From Bradyrhizobium sp. CCGUVB1N3 (GTDB taxonomy: Bacteria > Pseudomonadota > Alphaproteobacteria > Rhizobiales > Xanthobacteraceae): a DNA stretch of 64,000 nucleotides. Position 1 is the first letter of the stretch; every line of letters starts with the position of its first letter. Below the pieces are notes generated by a model. The model was given only the letters and a program-made list of their open reading frames with translations. It searched no databases and was not told where the DNA came from. Location of the stretch: positions 1,488,001 to 1,552,000 of the forward strand of contig NZ_JANADR010000001.1 in NCBI RefSeq assembly GCF_024199925.1, given 5' to 3'. The position numbers and the translations under genes are program-made. Shown here piece by piece: positions 9,146 to 18,927 of the stretch.

Positions 9146-9219
9146 GCGAGTGGCGAATGGCGAATAGCGAATGGTTGCCGTCCTGCCATTCGCCATTCGC
9201 TGCTCGCTATTCGCCCGCT
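9146..9219. repeat. Inverted-repeat element built from GCGAATG units between accB and accC
   Basis: Directly after the accB stop, GCGAATGG/GCGAATAG units are repeated in one direction (9146-9174). Their reverse complement follows (9185-9217), giving a long imperfect hairpin with a short loop. It occupies nearly the whole accB-accC spacer, ending just before the accC ribosome-binding site (GAGG, 9220-9223). Confidence 0.75.
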
Positions 9220-9227
9220 GAGGCACC

Positions 9228-10577
9228 ATGTTCGACAAGATCCTCATAGCCAATCGCGGCGAGATCGCCCTTCGCATCCTGCGGGCCTGCAAGGAGCTCG
9301 GGATCGCGACCGTCGCCGTGCACTCCACCGCCGACGCGGACGCGATGCATGTCCGCCTCTCCGACGAGAGCGTGTGCATCGGGCCGCCGCAGTCGAAGGA
9401 CAGCTATCTCAACGTTCCCGCGCTGCTCGCGGCCTGCGAGATCACCGGCGCCGATGCGGTGCATCCGGGCTACGGCTTCCTGTCGGAGAATGCGCGCTTT
9501 GCGGAAATCCTCTCCGAGCACAATCTGCATTTCATCGGCCCGAAGGCCGAGCACATCCGCCTGATGGGCGACAAGATCGAGGCCAAGAAGACCGCCAAGA
9601 GGCTCGGCATCCCCGTGGTGCCCGGCTCCGACGGCGCGGTCGGTCCCAACGACGACGCGATGGCGATCGCAAAGGAGATCGGCTTCCCCGTGCTGGTGAA
9701 GGCTGCCGCCGGTGGCGGTGGCCGCGGCATGAAGGTCGCGCACAGCGAGGCAGACCTTTTACTGGCGCTGTCGACGGCCGCCAACGAGGCGAAATCTGCC
9801 TTCGGCGACGCGTCCGTTTACCTGGAAAAATACCTGAAGAAGCCGCGCCACATCGAAATCCAGATCCTCGGCGACGGCCGCGGCGGCGCGATCCATCTCG
9901 GCGAACGCGACTGCTCGCTGCAACGCCGTCACCAGAAGGTCTGGGAGGAAGGCCCCTCGCCCGTCCTCTCCGCAGCCGCGCGCGCCAAGATCGGCGAAAC
10001 CTGTGCCAAGGCGATGCGCGAGATGAAGTATCTCGGCGTCGGCACCATCGAGTTCCTCTTTGAAGACGGCGAGTTCTACTTCATCGAGATGAACACGCGC
10101 ATCCAGGTCGAGCATCCCGTCACCGAGAGCATCACCGACATCGACCTCGTGCTGGAGCAGATCCGCATTGCCGCCGGCGGCGACCTGCCGGCGAAGCAGG
10201 AGGACATCCAGATCATCGGGCACGCGATCGAGTGCCGCATCAATGCCGAGCACCCGCAGACCTTCCGGCCCTCGCCCGGCCGGATCTCGCAGTACCACCC
10301 GCCCGGCGGCCTGGGCGTACGGATCGATTCGGCCGTCTATCAGGGCTACACGATCCCGCCCTATTACGATTCCCTCGTCGGCAAGCTGATCGTGCACGGC
10401 AAGACCCGCACCGAATGCCTGATGCGGCTGCGCCGCGCGCTGGACGAGATGGTGGTCGATGGCATCGAGACCACGCTGCCCCTGTTCCGGGCTCTGGTGC
10501 GTGAACCCGCCATCATCGACGGCGATTATCACATCCACTGGCTGGAACAGTATCTGGCCGGCCAGTCCGGCAACTAG
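9228..10577 (+). CDS. accC: Biotin carboxylase subunit of acetyl-CoA carboxylase
   Basis: A 449-residue ATP-grasp enzyme that carboxylates the biotin on AccB using ATP and bicarbonate. The order of motifs is standard: N-terminal [13 protein letters not shown], the glycine-rich ATP loop [13 protein letters not shown] near residue 160, [15 protein letters not shown] near 220-235, and the catalytic [14 protein letters not shown] near 287-300. Length equals the family norm. It lies downstream of aroQ and accB with a structured spacer between accB and accC. An EcfG promoter begins 24 bp after its stop and belongs to the next operon. Confidence 0.96.
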   Translation: MFDKILIANRGEIALRILRACKELGIATVAVHSTADADAMHVRLSDESVCIGPPQSKDSYLNVPALLAACEITGADAVHPGYGFLSENARFAEILSEHNLHFIGPKAEHIRLMGDKIEAKKTAKRLGIPVVPGSDGAVGPNDDAMAIAKEIGFPVLVKAAAGGGGRGMKVAHSEADLLLALSTAANEAKSAFGDASVYLEKYLKKPRHIEIQILGDGRGGAIHLGERDCSLQRRHQKVWEEGPSPVLSAAARAKIGETCAKAMREMKYLGVGTIEFLFEDGEFYFIEMNTRIQVEHPVTESITDIDLVLEQIRIAAGGDLPAKQEDIQIIGHAIECRINAEHPQTFRPSPGRISQYHPPGGLGVRIDSAVYQGYTIPPYYDSLVGKLIVHGKTRTECLMRLRRALDEMVVDGIETTLPLFRALVREPAIIDGDYHIHWLEQYLAGQSGN

Positions 10578-10601
10578 CCGCCCCCATCCTTCCCCTGCTA
10601 T

Positions 10602-10626
10602 GGAACCGAACGCGGCTTCTGGCGTT
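10602..10626 (+). promoter_or_regulatory. EcfG-type promoter of the phosphorelay operon
   Basis: GGAAC (10602-10606), 16 bases, CGTT (10623-10626), an exact match to the alphaproteobacterial general-stress sigma consensus. It is 25 bp upstream of the GTG start of the CHASE3 kinase, implying a very short leader. Confidence 0.75.
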
Positions 10627-10651
10627 ATCGGCGGGTTTTCTGCACGGGGGA

Positions 10652-12211
10652 GTGGAAATTCTTAAGGTCGGAACCGGAGTTGGCGTAACGCCTGACCAGA
10701 GACGGCGGCGCGCACTTTGGCTGATCCTGCTGTTCGCGGCGGGACTCTTGGTGCTGACGGTGATCAGCGCCGGCTCCGTCTACCTCGTCAACAAGGCGCG
10801 CGACGACAACGCCTCGGTCATTCATACGATCGAGGTTGAGAACCAGATCCACACGCTGCTCCTGGAAATTCGTCGCGCCGAGAGCAGTGCGAGCGGATTT
10901 CTCCTCACGCGCGGGCCGGAATTTTGGACCGACCACCAGGCGGCGGTGGCGGCGGTGCTGCCGCATCTCAACAGGCTCGTGGACCTGACCGAGGACAATC
11001 CCGCGCAGGCGGACAATGTCCGCAAGCTGCGGCCAGCGGTCGAAACCAGGCTCGACCAGTTCATGCGCGAGATGAACTACATCCAGCAGAGCGACTTCGA
11101 ACGCGCCTCCGCGCTCGTCCGCGAAGCGGCCGCCGGCGACACGACCAGCACGATCCGCGACGCTGCGGATGCCATGCTCCGCGAGGAGCAGCGACTATTC
11201 ACACTGCGCTCGGCCAATGCCAACAACAGCCAGACGTTGGCGGCGTCCTTGACCGGCATCGGCTCGGGTCTCGTCGTGGTGCTGGCGCTGATCTCGATCT
11301 GGCTGGTGCGGCGCTCGGCAGCCATCCGCGATGAAGCGGAGGCGCGCCTGCGCGACTCCAACCTCAATCTCGAGGCCACCGTCGATGAGCGCACCGCAGA
11401 TTTGCGCGAAGCCAACAACGAGATCCAGCGCTTTGCCTATATCGTGAGCCACGACCTGCGCTCGCCGCTGGTCAACATCATGGGCTTCACCAGCGAGCTC
11501 GAGGAACTGGGCGCCGACATCTTCCGGCGCATCGGCAGCCTTGCACACGTCGCGGCGGACGGGCCGCCGCTGGCGATGAACGACGCGGCGGGCATTGCGC
11601 TGGAGGGGCCGGACAAGCAGCTCTCGCAGGATTTTTCCGAGGCGCTCGGTTTCATCAAATCCTCGATCGGCAAGATGGACCGCCTGATCTCGGCGATCCT
11701 CAACCTCACCCGCGAGGGCCGGCGCGAATTCGAGCCGGTCAGGATCGACACGGGTGAGCTGATCGAGGCGATCGTCGCGACGGTGGCGCATCAGGCCGCC
11801 GAGGCGCAGGCCGAAATCCGCGTCGGCGAGCTACCCGACATCGTGAGCGACCGGCTGGCGCTGGAGCAGATATTCTCCAACCTGATCGACAACGCCATCA
11901 AGTATCTCAAGACCGGCGTTCCCGGCCAGATCGTGCTGCGCGGCCGCACCAAGCTCGGCTATGCGATCTTCGAGATATCTGACAATGGCCGCGGCATCGA
12001 TCCGAAGGATCACCAGCGCATCTTCGATCTGTTCCGCCGCGCCGGTATCCAGGACAAGCCCGGCCAGGGCATCGGCCTTGCCCATGTGCGAGCCCTGGTG
12101 CGACGCCTCGGCGGCACCATGTCGGTCTCCTCCGAACTCAACGTCGGCAGCACGTTCACGATCACGCTGCCGATCAAGTGGAACGCCAGCAATCGGGACA
12201 GAAACCAATGA
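10652..12211 (+). CDS. CHASE3-domain sensor histidine kinase
   Basis: A 519-residue membrane kinase. The first transmembrane helix lies at about 21-45, an extracytoplasmic all-helical CHASE3-type sensor at about 48-195, and the second helix at about 200-220. A coiled linker follows (about 225-260). The HisKA box YIVSHDLRSPL holds phospho-acceptor H267, with about 60 extra residues before the second helix of the dimerisation domain. The HATPase_c domain has NLIDNAIKYL, DNGRGI and GQGIGLAH. The start is GTG 10652, tight against GGGGGA; no better start exists. Its stop overlaps the next gene (ATGA). With the two following genes it forms a stress-regulated phosphorelay. The signal sensed is unknown. 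Confidence 0.88.
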   Translation: MEILKVGTGVGVTPDQRRRRALWLILLFAAGLLVLTVISAGSVYLVNKARDDNASVIHTIEVENQIHTLLLEIRRAESSASGFLLTRGPEFWTDHQAAVAAVLPHLNRLVDLTEDNPAQADNVRKLRPAVETRLDQFMREMNYIQQSDFERASALVREAAAGDTTSTIRDAADAMLREEQRLFTLRSANANNSQTLAASLTGIGSGLVVVLALISIWLVRRSAAIRDEAEARLRDSNLNLEATVDERTADLREANNEIQRFAYIVSHDLRSPLVNIMGFTSELEELGADIFRRIGSLAHVAADGPPLAMNDAAGIALEGPDKQLSQDFSEALGFIKSSIGKMDRLISAILNLTREGRREFEPVRIDTGELIEAIVATVAHQAAEAQAEIRVGELPDIVSDRLALEQIFSNLIDNAIKYLKTGVPGQIVLRGRTKLGYAIFEISDNGRGIDPKDHQRIFDLFRRAGIQDKPGQGIGLAHVRALVRRLGGTMSVSSELNVGSTFTITLPIKWNASNRDRNQ

Positions 12212-12648
12212 CCCAGCCCGTCACCATCATCATGATCGAGGACGACGAAGGGCACGCGCGCCTGATCGAGCGCAACATCCGCCGCTCCGGCGTCAACAAC
12301 CCGATCGTGCCCTTCGCCAACGGTACGGACGCCACAAAATATCTGTTCGGCGCTGACGGTACCGGCATGGCGCACAAAGGCAACGCGCTCCTGATCCTGC
12401 TCGACCTCAACCTGCCCGACATGACCGGGATCGATATCCTGAGGCGGATCAAGGAAAACAGGTACCTGAAGGCATCACCCGTGGTGGTGCTGACCACCAC
12501 CGACGACTCCCAGGAAATCAAGCGTTGCTACGAGCTCGGCTGCAACGTCTACATCACAAAGCCGGTCAATTACGAGAATTTTGCCAACGCGATCCGGCAG
12601 CTCGGGCTATTCTTCTCCGTCATCCAGATCCCAGCCGCCGCCACATGA
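12208..12648 (+). CDS. Single-domain response regulator, Rcp1-like
   Basis: A 146-residue receiver domain with no output domain. The acidic pair lies in MIEDDEGH (about 9-16), the phospho-acceptor is D66 in LLDLNLPDMTG, then VVVLTTTDD with the conserved Thr, and the lysine in YITKPVN. The insert after helix 2 (YLFGADGTGMAHKGNA) is typical of the Rcp1 family, which pairs with phytochrome-like and CHASE kinases. The ATG overlaps the stop of the upstream kinase by ATGA and its own stop overlaps the next gene the same way, implying translational coupling and fixed stoichiometry. It likely shuttles phosphate between the two kinases flanking it. Confidence 0.88.
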   Translation: MTQPVTIIMIEDDEGHARLIERNIRRSGVNNPIVPFANGTDATKYLFGADGTGMAHKGNALLILLDLNLPDMTGIDILRRIKENRYLKASPVVVLTTTDDSQEIKRCYELGCNVYITKPVNYENFANAIRQLGLFFSVIQIPAAAT

Positions 12649-13748
12649 GCCAGACCACCCCGACCCTGCTCTATATCGACGACGATGACGCGCTGGCGCG
12701 CCTGGTCGAGCGCGGCCTGACGCGCCGCGGCTACAAGGTGATACTTGCCGCGAGCGGCGAGGAAGGCCTTGCGCGCATTCGACAAGGGAAGGTTGACGGC
12801 GACATCGACGTCGTGGCGCTGGACCAGTACATGCCGGGCCTCGACGGTCTCGAGACGCTCGAGCAGATCATGGCGATCCCGGACGCCCCGCCCGTCGTCT
12901 TCGTCACGGCGTCGCAGGATTCCAGCATTGCCGTCACCGCGCTGAAGGCGGGCGCAGCCGACTACCTCGTCAAGGACGTCAAGGGCGACTTCATCCCGCT
13001 GCTGCATGTCGCATCCGACGGCGCGCTGCGACAGGCCGAGCTCAAGAAGGCGCGCGAGGAAGCAGAAGCCGAGATCCACGCCTCGCGTGACCGCTACGCC
13101 GCGCTCGCCGCCGAGCGTGAGATGCTGCTGCGCGAGGTCAACCACCGTGTCGGCAACTCGCTCCAGATCATCGCTTCCCTGCTGCATCTGCAGGCAAACT
13201 CGGCTGCGCAGGAGGAGGTCAAGGCCGCCCTGACCAATGCGATGGGCCGCGTCGCCGCGGTCGCGCAGGTGCACCGCCGCCTCTACACCTCGCAGGATCT
13301 GAAGAGTGTCGTCCTGAACCAGTATCTGGACTCGCTGCTCGAGGACCTCCGCCGCTCGGCCGAGGGCAACCGGATGTCGCGCCTGACGCTGAAGGCCGAG
13401 CCGATCGAGATCGATCCGGACCGCGCTGTCGCGGTCGGCATCATCGTCAACGAGCTCGTCATGAACGCGGTGAAATACGCCTATCCGGACGGGGCCGGCC
13501 CCATCCACGTCGAACTGACCTCGCAAGGCGAGGATCTCGTTCTGTCGATCGCCGATGACGGCGTCGGCGACAATGCCAAGGCCGATCCTCGCTCGACCGG
13601 GATGGGCCAGCGCATCGTTGCGGCGATGGCTTCCAAGCTCGACGCCTCCGTCGAACGCGATCCGAATCACACTGGGACGAAGATCCTGCTGAAGTTCCGC
13701 CGCGTGCCCACGCCACCAATCACGACGAGCAACGCCGCCGCGAGCTGA
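12645..13748 (+). CDS. Hybrid REC-HisKA_2 (HWE-like) histidine kinase
   Basis: A 367-residue soluble protein. An N-terminal receiver (about 7-125) has D60 in [12 protein letters not shown] and K110 in [10 protein letters not shown] helical linker (130-158) leads to a HisKA_2 dimerisation domain with [14 protein letters not shown] (H167) and an HATPase_c domain with [15 protein letters not shown]. HisKA_2/HWE kinases are the class that feeds phosphate to PhyR, the anti-anti-sigma regulator of EcfG in alphaproteobacteria. As this operon itself has an EcfG promoter, a feedback role in the general stress response is plausible but inferred. The start overlaps the preceding stop (ATGA). Confidence 0.87.
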   Translation: MSQTTPTLLYIDDDDALARLVERGLTRRGYKVILAASGEEGLARIRQGKVDGDIDVVALDQYMPGLDGLETLEQIMAIPDAPPVVFVTASQDSSIAVTALKAGAADYLVKDVKGDFIPLLHVASDGALRQAELKKAREEAEAEIHASRDRYAALAAEREMLLREVNHRVGNSLQIIASLLHLQANSAAQEEVKAALTNAMGRVAAVAQVHRRLYTSQDLKSVVLNQYLDSLLEDLRRSAEGNRMSRLTLKAEPIEIDPDRAVAVGIIVNELVMNAVKYAYPDGAGPIHVELTSQGEDLVLSIADDGVGDNAKADPRSTGMGQRIVAAMASKLDASVERDPNHTGTKILLKFRRVPTPPITTSNAAAS

Positions 13749-13809
13749 CGCGCGATGCCTCGCATCGCCCCCATCGCAAGGCTGCCGCAATTCTGCTAAA
13801 GTGCCGCGC

Positions 13810-14487
13810 ATGACTGCGCGCGACTCCGCCTCGTCTGAAATCACCCCCGCCGTGCTGCTGCGTGCCTATGCCTGCGGCATCTTTCCGATGGCCGAGAGCG
13901 CGGACGATCCGACGCTGTTCTGGGTCGAGCCGGAGATGCGCGGCGTGATCCCGCTCGATGGCTTTCGTATTGCCTCGCGCCTTGCGCGCACCGTGCGCTC
14001 GGATGCGTTTCGCGTCACCGTCAACACCGCCTTCAAGGCGACGATCGCCGGCTGCGCCGCGCCGCAGATCGGACGGGAGGACACCTGGATCAACAAGCGC
14101 ATCCGCGACCTCTATGGCGGCCTGCACGAGCTCGGCCATTGCCACAGCGTCGAGGCCTGGCAGGGCGACGACCTCGTCGGCGGGCTCTATGGCGTGAGCC
14201 TGGGGCGTGCCTTCTTCGGCGAGAGCATGTTTCACACCGCGCGCGATGCCTCGAAGGTCGCGCTGGTACATCTGGTCGCGCGGCTCATCCACGGCGGTTT
14301 CGAGCTGCTCGACACGCAATATGTCACCGAGCATCTGCGCAGCTTCGGTGCGGCGGAGATTTCCAGGCGCCGCTACACCGCCCTGCTCGACAAGGCGCTG
14401 GCGGGCGACTCCGCCGATTTCCTGAAGTTGCCCGGGCAAGCAATCTCAGGCGCGCGCGCGCTCGAGATCATCGCGACGCGAAGCTAA
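13810..14487 (+). CDS. aat: Leucyl/phenylalanyl-tRNA--protein transferase
   Basis: A 225-residue cytoplasmic enzyme that adds Leu or Phe from tRNA to proteins with N-terminal Arg or Lys, marking them for ClpAP through the N-end rule. Family blocks are present: [33 protein letters not shown] and the core [24 protein letters not shown] with FFGESMF. ATG 13810 is preferred; a GTG at 13801 is also in frame. It converges on the DUF2155 gene and the two stop codons overlap (14484-14487). Confidence 0.94.
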   Translation: MTARDSASSEITPAVLLRAYACGIFPMAESADDPTLFWVEPEMRGVIPLDGFRIASRLARTVRSDAFRVTVNTAFKATIAGCAAPQIGREDTWINKRIRDLYGGLHELGHCHSVEAWQGDDLVGGLYGVSLGRAFFGESMFHTARDASKVALVHLVARLIHGGFELLDTQYVTEHLRSFGAAEISRRRYTALLDKALAGDSADFLKLPGQAISGARALEIIATRS

Positions 14488-15557
14488 TTCCGGCCGAAGC
14501 CCGGGAGCCCGAAGAGGCCCGGCTGCTGCTGTGGTGGTGGTGGTGGAGGCGGCGCCTGCTGCTGTTGCGGCGGCGGCTGCGGCGGACGCTGCTGCTGCAC
14601 GGCCTGCTTGGGTGCGGCCTTCTTCTGTGCCGGCGGCGGTGGCGTGGCCGGCTTGCTCGCCGGATCCGGGGCCGCGGTCGCGATCGTCTGCTGCGGCTCC
14701 TTGCAGTCGGTCAGCCAGATGTCGTAGATCGGATGCTCGACGCCGTGCAGGCCGGGGCTTGCCGCGAACATCCAGCCCGAAAAAATCCGCTTCACCTCGC
14801 CTTGCAGCGTGATCTCGTCGACCTCCACGAAGGCGTCGGTATTGGCGGCTTCCGTGGCCGGCCGCGTGTAGCAGGCGTCGGTTTTGACGCGCAGCGCGCC
14901 GAACTGCACGGTCTCGCCGATCTCCTCGTCGAAATTGATGATGCGGCCGGTGATCTTGTCGAGGCCGGAGAAGGTCGCCTTCTTGTTCACGATCTTCTGC
15001 GCCGGCGGCTCGGTGACGACCTCATCGCCCGGCTGAAGGCTCGCCGGCGTCTGCGGCACGCCGTTTTGCGGTGTGCCCTTGGGTTGGCGTTGCCCGGGCG
15101 GCAAGCCCGGCAGCGTCGGATTGGCGCCCGGCTGCGGCGGAGCGGCCTGAGGATTGGGCGGCGCGACCGCGATGGAGGGCTGCTGGTTCTGCGGCAGCAC
15201 GGTACTTCCCGGCGGCGGGGCCAAAGGCTGCGTCTCCACCGAACCGGGCAGAGCATTGGGCGCGATATTTCCCTGGCGGGGGGCGGGACGGTTCGGCGTC
15301 GGCAGCACGCGGCCCTGCGGCGGCAGCTCCGGCACCTCCTCGTCGTCGTCAGGCGTCTGCTGCTGCGGCTGGTTGCCGCGCGGAATGCTGCCGGGCGGCC
15401 GCAGCGGCGGCGGATCGGAGAAGATGGTACCGATCTGCGCCTGCGCCGGAGGCGAGACGGTCATCGCTGTGGCGGCAAACAGCGCCGCAAGGCCGGTCAG
15501 GATCAGGTTTCGAGACATCTCGCGCGGCTTCAACAGCGAATCGGGTTTATCGAGCAT
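14484..15557 (-). CDS. Secreted DUF2155 protein with a long proline-rich region
   Basis: A 357-residue exported protein. A leader near residues 14-41 ends with AQAQ; ATG 15518 (MSRNLIL) would place it at the N-terminus and is a good alternative start. Residues about 45-175 are Pro/Gln/Gly-rich and low-complexity. The DUF2155 domain (about 180-300) contains [14 protein letters not shown], then [33 protein letters not shown], which ends in a cysteine. A second Pro/Gln-rich tail (about 305-350) follows. DUF2155 proteins are widespread in alphaproteobacteria and of unsettled function. The low-complexity tracts give the region many spurious opposite-strand frames. Confidence 0.85.
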   Translation of the reverse strand: MLDKPDSLLKPREMSRNLILTGLAALFAATAMTVSPPAQAQIGTIFSDPPPLRPPGSIPRGNQPQQQTPDDDEEVPELPPQGRVLPTPNRPAPRQGNIAPNALPGSVETQPLAPPPGSTVLPQNQQPSIAVAPPNPQAAPPQPGANPTLPGLPPGQRQPKGTPQNGVPQTPASLQPGDEVVTEPPAQKIVNKKATFSGLDKITGRIINFDEEIGETVQFGALRVKTDACYTRPATEAANTDAFVEVDEITLQGEVKRIFSGWMFAASPGLHGVEHPIYDIWLTDCKEPQQTIATAAPDPASKPATPPPPAQKKAAPKQAVQQQRPPQPPPQQQQAPPPPPPPQQQPGLFGLPGFGRN

Positions 15558-15792
15558 TGTACAGGGGGTTACGGCCGCTCGCAGACCATCCGGTTAACAC
15601 GCCGAATACGGCGGGGAAAGGGCGGTTTCCCCCTCGCCCGCCGGCCCCTTGGCTGGCCAGACCACCCGCCGGATGGGATAGTTGCGTCGGCGGACCCGTC
15701 CGCGGCCCCTGACGGCGGCAGCTCCCGTCATCCGGGGGCCTCGAACAGGCGCCCCCGAAAGCGACATCTGCAGATTCCGCGCAAGGCCTCCC

Positions 15793-16740
15793 ATGCCAGT
15801 CGTCCTCGATCCCGATGCCGCCGCCGTCTACCAGGCGTTCCTCGAAGCCAACCGCCCGCCCTATGAAACGTTGACCGCAGCGGAAGCCCGCGCGGACTAT
15901 TCGCGAGCGCGCTTCGCGACCAATCCCGAGCCGCCCGAGCTGGCGCGCATCGAAGCGCTCGCGATCCCGGCGCCGCACGGCACGATCCCTGCCCGCCTCT
16001 ACGTGCCAATGAGGCTGCGCCAACGTGACGGTCTCGCGCCGGCCTTCGTGTTCTTCCATGGCGGCGGTTGGGTGATCGGCGACCTCGACACCCATGACGT
16101 CGCAGCCCGCAAGCTCGCCGTCGAGGGCGAGCTGATCGTGATCTCGGTCGACTATCGCCTCGCACCCGAGCACAAGTTTCCCGCCGCCGTCGACGACGCC
16201 ATCGGAGCGACCCATTGGGTCGCAGCGAACGCGAGCGCGCTTGGCATCGATGCGTCGCGCATCTGCGTCGGCGGCGACAGCGCGGGCGGCAATCTCGCCG
16301 CCGTAGTCGCCATCGCGGCCCGCGACGGCAAGGGCGTGGGCCTCGCAGGCCAGGTGCTGATCTATCCCGCCGTCGATTTCGCGATGACGCACGCCTCGCA
16401 CAGCGAGCCCGAAACCAGCCTGCTCCTCACCCATTCCGTGATCCGCTGGTTTCGGGACCACTATCTCAATGGCACCGCCGACACGCGCGACTGGCGTGCC
16501 TCGCCGGCCCGCGCCACCACACTCGCTGGCCTGCCGCCGGCCTATGTGCTGACCGCCGGCGGCGATCCATTGCGCGACGAGGGTGACGATTATGCGCAGC
16601 GCCTGAAAGCTGCCGGCGTGCCCGTCGCCTATCGACACTTCCCGGGCCAATTCCACGGCTTCTTCACCATGGGCAAGCTGTTGCCGCAGGCCGATGTCGC
16701 GGCCGCGGAGATCGGCGCGTGGTTGAGGGAGTTGGGCTGA
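15793..16740 (+). CDS. Alpha/beta hydrolase of the HSL (hormone-sensitive lipase) family
   Basis: A 315-residue probable carboxylesterase. The oxyanion-hole motif HGGGW is at 89-93 and the nucleophile is S163 in GGDSAGGN. The acid is the Asp in AGGDPLRDEGDDY, and the histidine lies in FHGFFTM near the end. The N-terminal cap region (1-60) is typical of the HSL/GDXG group, whose members cleave short-chain acyl esters. There is no signal peptide. The start at ATG 15793 begins right at the cap; a longer upstream frame has no ribosome-binding site. The natural substrate cannot be inferred from context, as the neighbours are unrelated. Confidence 0.9.
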   Translation: MPVVLDPDAAAVYQAFLEANRPPYETLTAAEARADYSRARFATNPEPPELARIEALAIPAPHGTIPARLYVPMRLRQRDGLAPAFVFFHGGGWVIGDLDTHDVAARKLAVEGELIVISVDYRLAPEHKFPAAVDDAIGATHWVAANASALGIDASRICVGGDSAGGNLAAVVAIAARDGKGVGLAGQVLIYPAVDFAMTHASHSEPETSLLLTHSVIRWFRDHYLNGTADTRDWRASPARATTLAGLPPAYVLTAGGDPLRDEGDDYAQRLKAAGVPVAYRHFPGQFHGFFTMGKLLPQADVAAAEIGAWLRELG

Positions 16741-16876
16741 GGATCGAAGTCCTGTAGCCTTCGAAATAGACGGTAATCACTTGTTACTTTGAACAGCGAG
16801 GCCAGTGCCTCATCAGTTGCACTCCGCAAGTCGCTTCAACCGATTCGCGTGAGGTGACACTCCCCTGGAAGCCAAA

Positions 16877-17884
16877 ATGCCCCTCAGCCTGCAACGCACC
16901 CTGGCCGCCCCCGTGCGATGGCTGGCGTGGCTCGGCGACCAGGGCACCCGCGCGGTTGCGGCACTGGTGTTGTTCGGCATCGCGATCCCGCCGCTTGGCG
17001 CGGTGCTGCGGCCTTTCGTGACCGAGGCGATCTTCCTCCTGCTCGTCATCTCCTTCATGCGCGTCGACCTCGCCGCGCTGCGCGCGCATCTGCGCCGGCC
17101 GGGGCTGATCCTCGCGGCCACCGCCTGGACGACGATCGGCGTCCCCTTGATCTTTGGCCTCGCGGCGCATCTGTCCGGCTTCGATGCCCGCTCGCCCGGG
17201 CTGTTCCTCGCCCTGATGCTTCAGGCCATTGCCTCGCCGATGATGGCCTCGCCTGCGATCGCCGCGCTGATGGGTCTGGACGCCACGCTGGTCCTGGTCA
17301 CGCTGGTGACCTCCACCGCTCTCGTCCCGTTCACGGCGTCACTGTTTGCCGCACTCTTCCTTGCCGGAACGCTCAGCATCTCGCCGCTTGCGCTCGGCGC
17401 AAAACTGCTCGCGATCCTTGCGGGATCGCTCATGGTCGCAACTTTGATCCGCTGGCTGGTCGGCGCGGACGCGATCCAGCGTCACCGCAGGCCGATCGAC
17501 GGCATCAACATCATCATCCTGCTCGTCTTCGTTGCGGCCGTGATGGGCAATGTGATCGCCGACTTCCTGGCCGACCCCCTGCTGTCGATCGCCATTGCGC
17601 TGCTCGCCTTCGCCATCTTCTTCGCGCTCTTGGTCGTGACGACGCTGCTGTTCCGCCGCATCGGCTACGAACAGGCGCTCGCGCTTGGCCTGATGGTGTC
17701 GCAGCGCAATATCGGGCTGATGCTGGCGGCGACGGCCGGAACTCTGCCCGGCATGACCTGGCTCTATTTCGCGCTCACCCAGTTTCCCTACTACGTCGCG
17801 CCACAGATGCTGACGCCGATCGCGCGGCGGCTGATGACGCATTCGCGCGCCTCGGCTGCCGCGAGCGCCGGTGGTACACGCTAG
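16877..17884 (+). CDS. BASS-type (bile acid:sodium symporter family) membrane transporter
   Basis: A 335-residue protein with about ten hydrophobic segments evenly spread, starting with AALVLFGIAIPPLGAV. It resembles SBF/BASS-family transporters: a paired five-helix arrangement, polar residues in the broken helices (QAIASPMMASPAIAALMG and VSQRNIGLMLAA) and a short charged loop in the middle (DAIQRHRRPIDG). Such proteins co-transport organic anions with sodium. The substrate is unknown. It converges on the YVTN propeller gene, leaving 87 bp between stops. Confidence 0.75.
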   Translation: MPLSLQRTLAAPVRWLAWLGDQGTRAVAALVLFGIAIPPLGAVLRPFVTEAIFLLLVISFMRVDLAALRAHLRRPGLILAATAWTTIGVPLIFGLAAHLSGFDARSPGLFLALMLQAIASPMMASPAIAALMGLDATLVLVTLVTSTALVPFTASLFAALFLAGTLSISPLALGAKLLAILAGSLMVATLIRWLVGADAIQRHRRPIDGINIIILLVFVAAVMGNVIADFLADPLLSIAIALLAFAIFFALLVVTTLLFRRIGYEQALALGLMVSQRNIGLMLAATAGTLPGMTWLYFALTQFPYYVAPQMLTPIARRLMTHSRASAAASAGGTR

Positions 17885-17971
17885 TAGCTGCAGGCGTAGC
17901 CTACCGCTTCTCTCGACGCGCGGTGCTCTTCGAGCTGCGCCGGGCAAGTCGCTGACCCACCCTTACGAATT

Positions 17972-18925
17972 TTACTCCGTCCGCCTGAGAAACGCCCCGA
18001 ACGCGCGCGGACCGTCGCCGACCTTGACCTCGCCGATCAGCTTCAGCTCGACGGCATCGATGATATCAAGGGTGTTGCTTTCCCAATTCGCGACGATGAT
18101 GCGCTTGCCGTCGGCGGTCGCGGCGATGCCTTCCGGGTAATCGCCGACATTGATCCGCTTGACGGCTTTTAGGGTTGCGAGATCGAACACGCTGACGGTG
18201 CCGGCATATTGGTCGGTGACGAAGCCGCGGCCCTGCGTCAGCGCCACGGCATAGGGCCGCATCCCCACCGGCACCCGGCCGGTCTCGCGCGCCTCGGCGA
18301 TATCGATCACGGAGACGTCGTTCGAGCCGACATTGGCCGTGAAGGCGCGCTTGCCCTCGGCATCGATGGTGACACCGAAGGGCCGCGTGCCGACCTTGAC
18401 GACCGCCCGCCGTTCGCGCGTCGCGATGTCGACGATGGAGACGCTGTCGTCGTCGCGATCCGCCGACAAGAGCAATTTCCCGTCCGGCGTCACCGCCAGC
18501 CCGGACGGCGAGGCGCCGACCGCAATACTCGCCACGACGTTTCTTGCCTGCGGGTCGATCACGCGCACCGCCGCCGCGTACCAGTCGGCGACGTAGACGG
18601 CCTTGCCATCGGGCGCGACCGCAATGCCGAGCGGGCCGCCGCCGACGTCGACCCGGCCGACCACACTGCGCGCCGCGGCGTCGACCACGGTCAACGCCTT
18701 GCCCTCAGGGCTCGTCACATAGGCGAAACGACCGTCGGCGGAGACGGCGACGCCCGCCGGCTTGCCGCCGATCGCGATGGTGGCGACGGCGCGCGAGGTC
18801 GCAAGATCCACCACCGTGAGATCGTCGCTGAGCTGGTTGGTGACGAAGGCCTCCTCGGCCGGAGCTTCTCCGACCGAGGTCAGCGCGAAGCTGGCGGCCA
18901 GCGCCGCCAACACCAGAGCGCGCAC
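17972..18925 (-). CDS. Secreted YVTN-type beta-propeller protein
   Basis: A 317-residue exported protein. Translation most likely starts at GTG 18925, two bases after the upstream stop, which places a signal peptide (VRALVLAALAASFALTS) at the N-terminus; the longer frame overlaps the upstream gene. The rest is seven repeats of about 42 residues with the YVTN/lactonase pattern (GGKPAGVAVSADGRFAYVTS, then a VVD strand), forming a seven-bladed propeller. Such propellers in the periplasm often act with quinoprotein dehydrogenase systems. No dehydrogenase is in the window, so that link is only suggestive. It is tightly coupled to the SRPBCC gene. Confidence 0.85.
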   Translation of the reverse strand: MRALVLAALAASFALTSVGEAPAEEAFVTNQLSDDLTVVDLATSRAVATIAIGGKPAGVAVSADGRFAYVTSPEGKALTVVDAAARSVVGRVDVGGGPLGIAVAPDGKAVYVADWYAAAVRVIDPQARNVVASIAVGASPSGLAVTPDGKLLLSADRDDDSVSIVDIATRERRAVVKVGTRPFGVTIDAEGKRAFTANVGSNDVSVIDIAEARETGRVPVGMRPYAVALTQGRGFVTDQYAGTVSVFDLATLKAVKRINVGDYPEGIAATADGKRIIVANWESNTLDIIDAVELKLIGEVKVGDGPRAFGAFLRRTE

Positions 18926-18927
18926 GC

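Noticed and set aside
14139..15866. 575-codon plus-strand frame over aat and the DUF2155 gene
   Set aside because: It crosses the end of aat in a different frame and reads antisense through low-complexity DUF2155 DNA.
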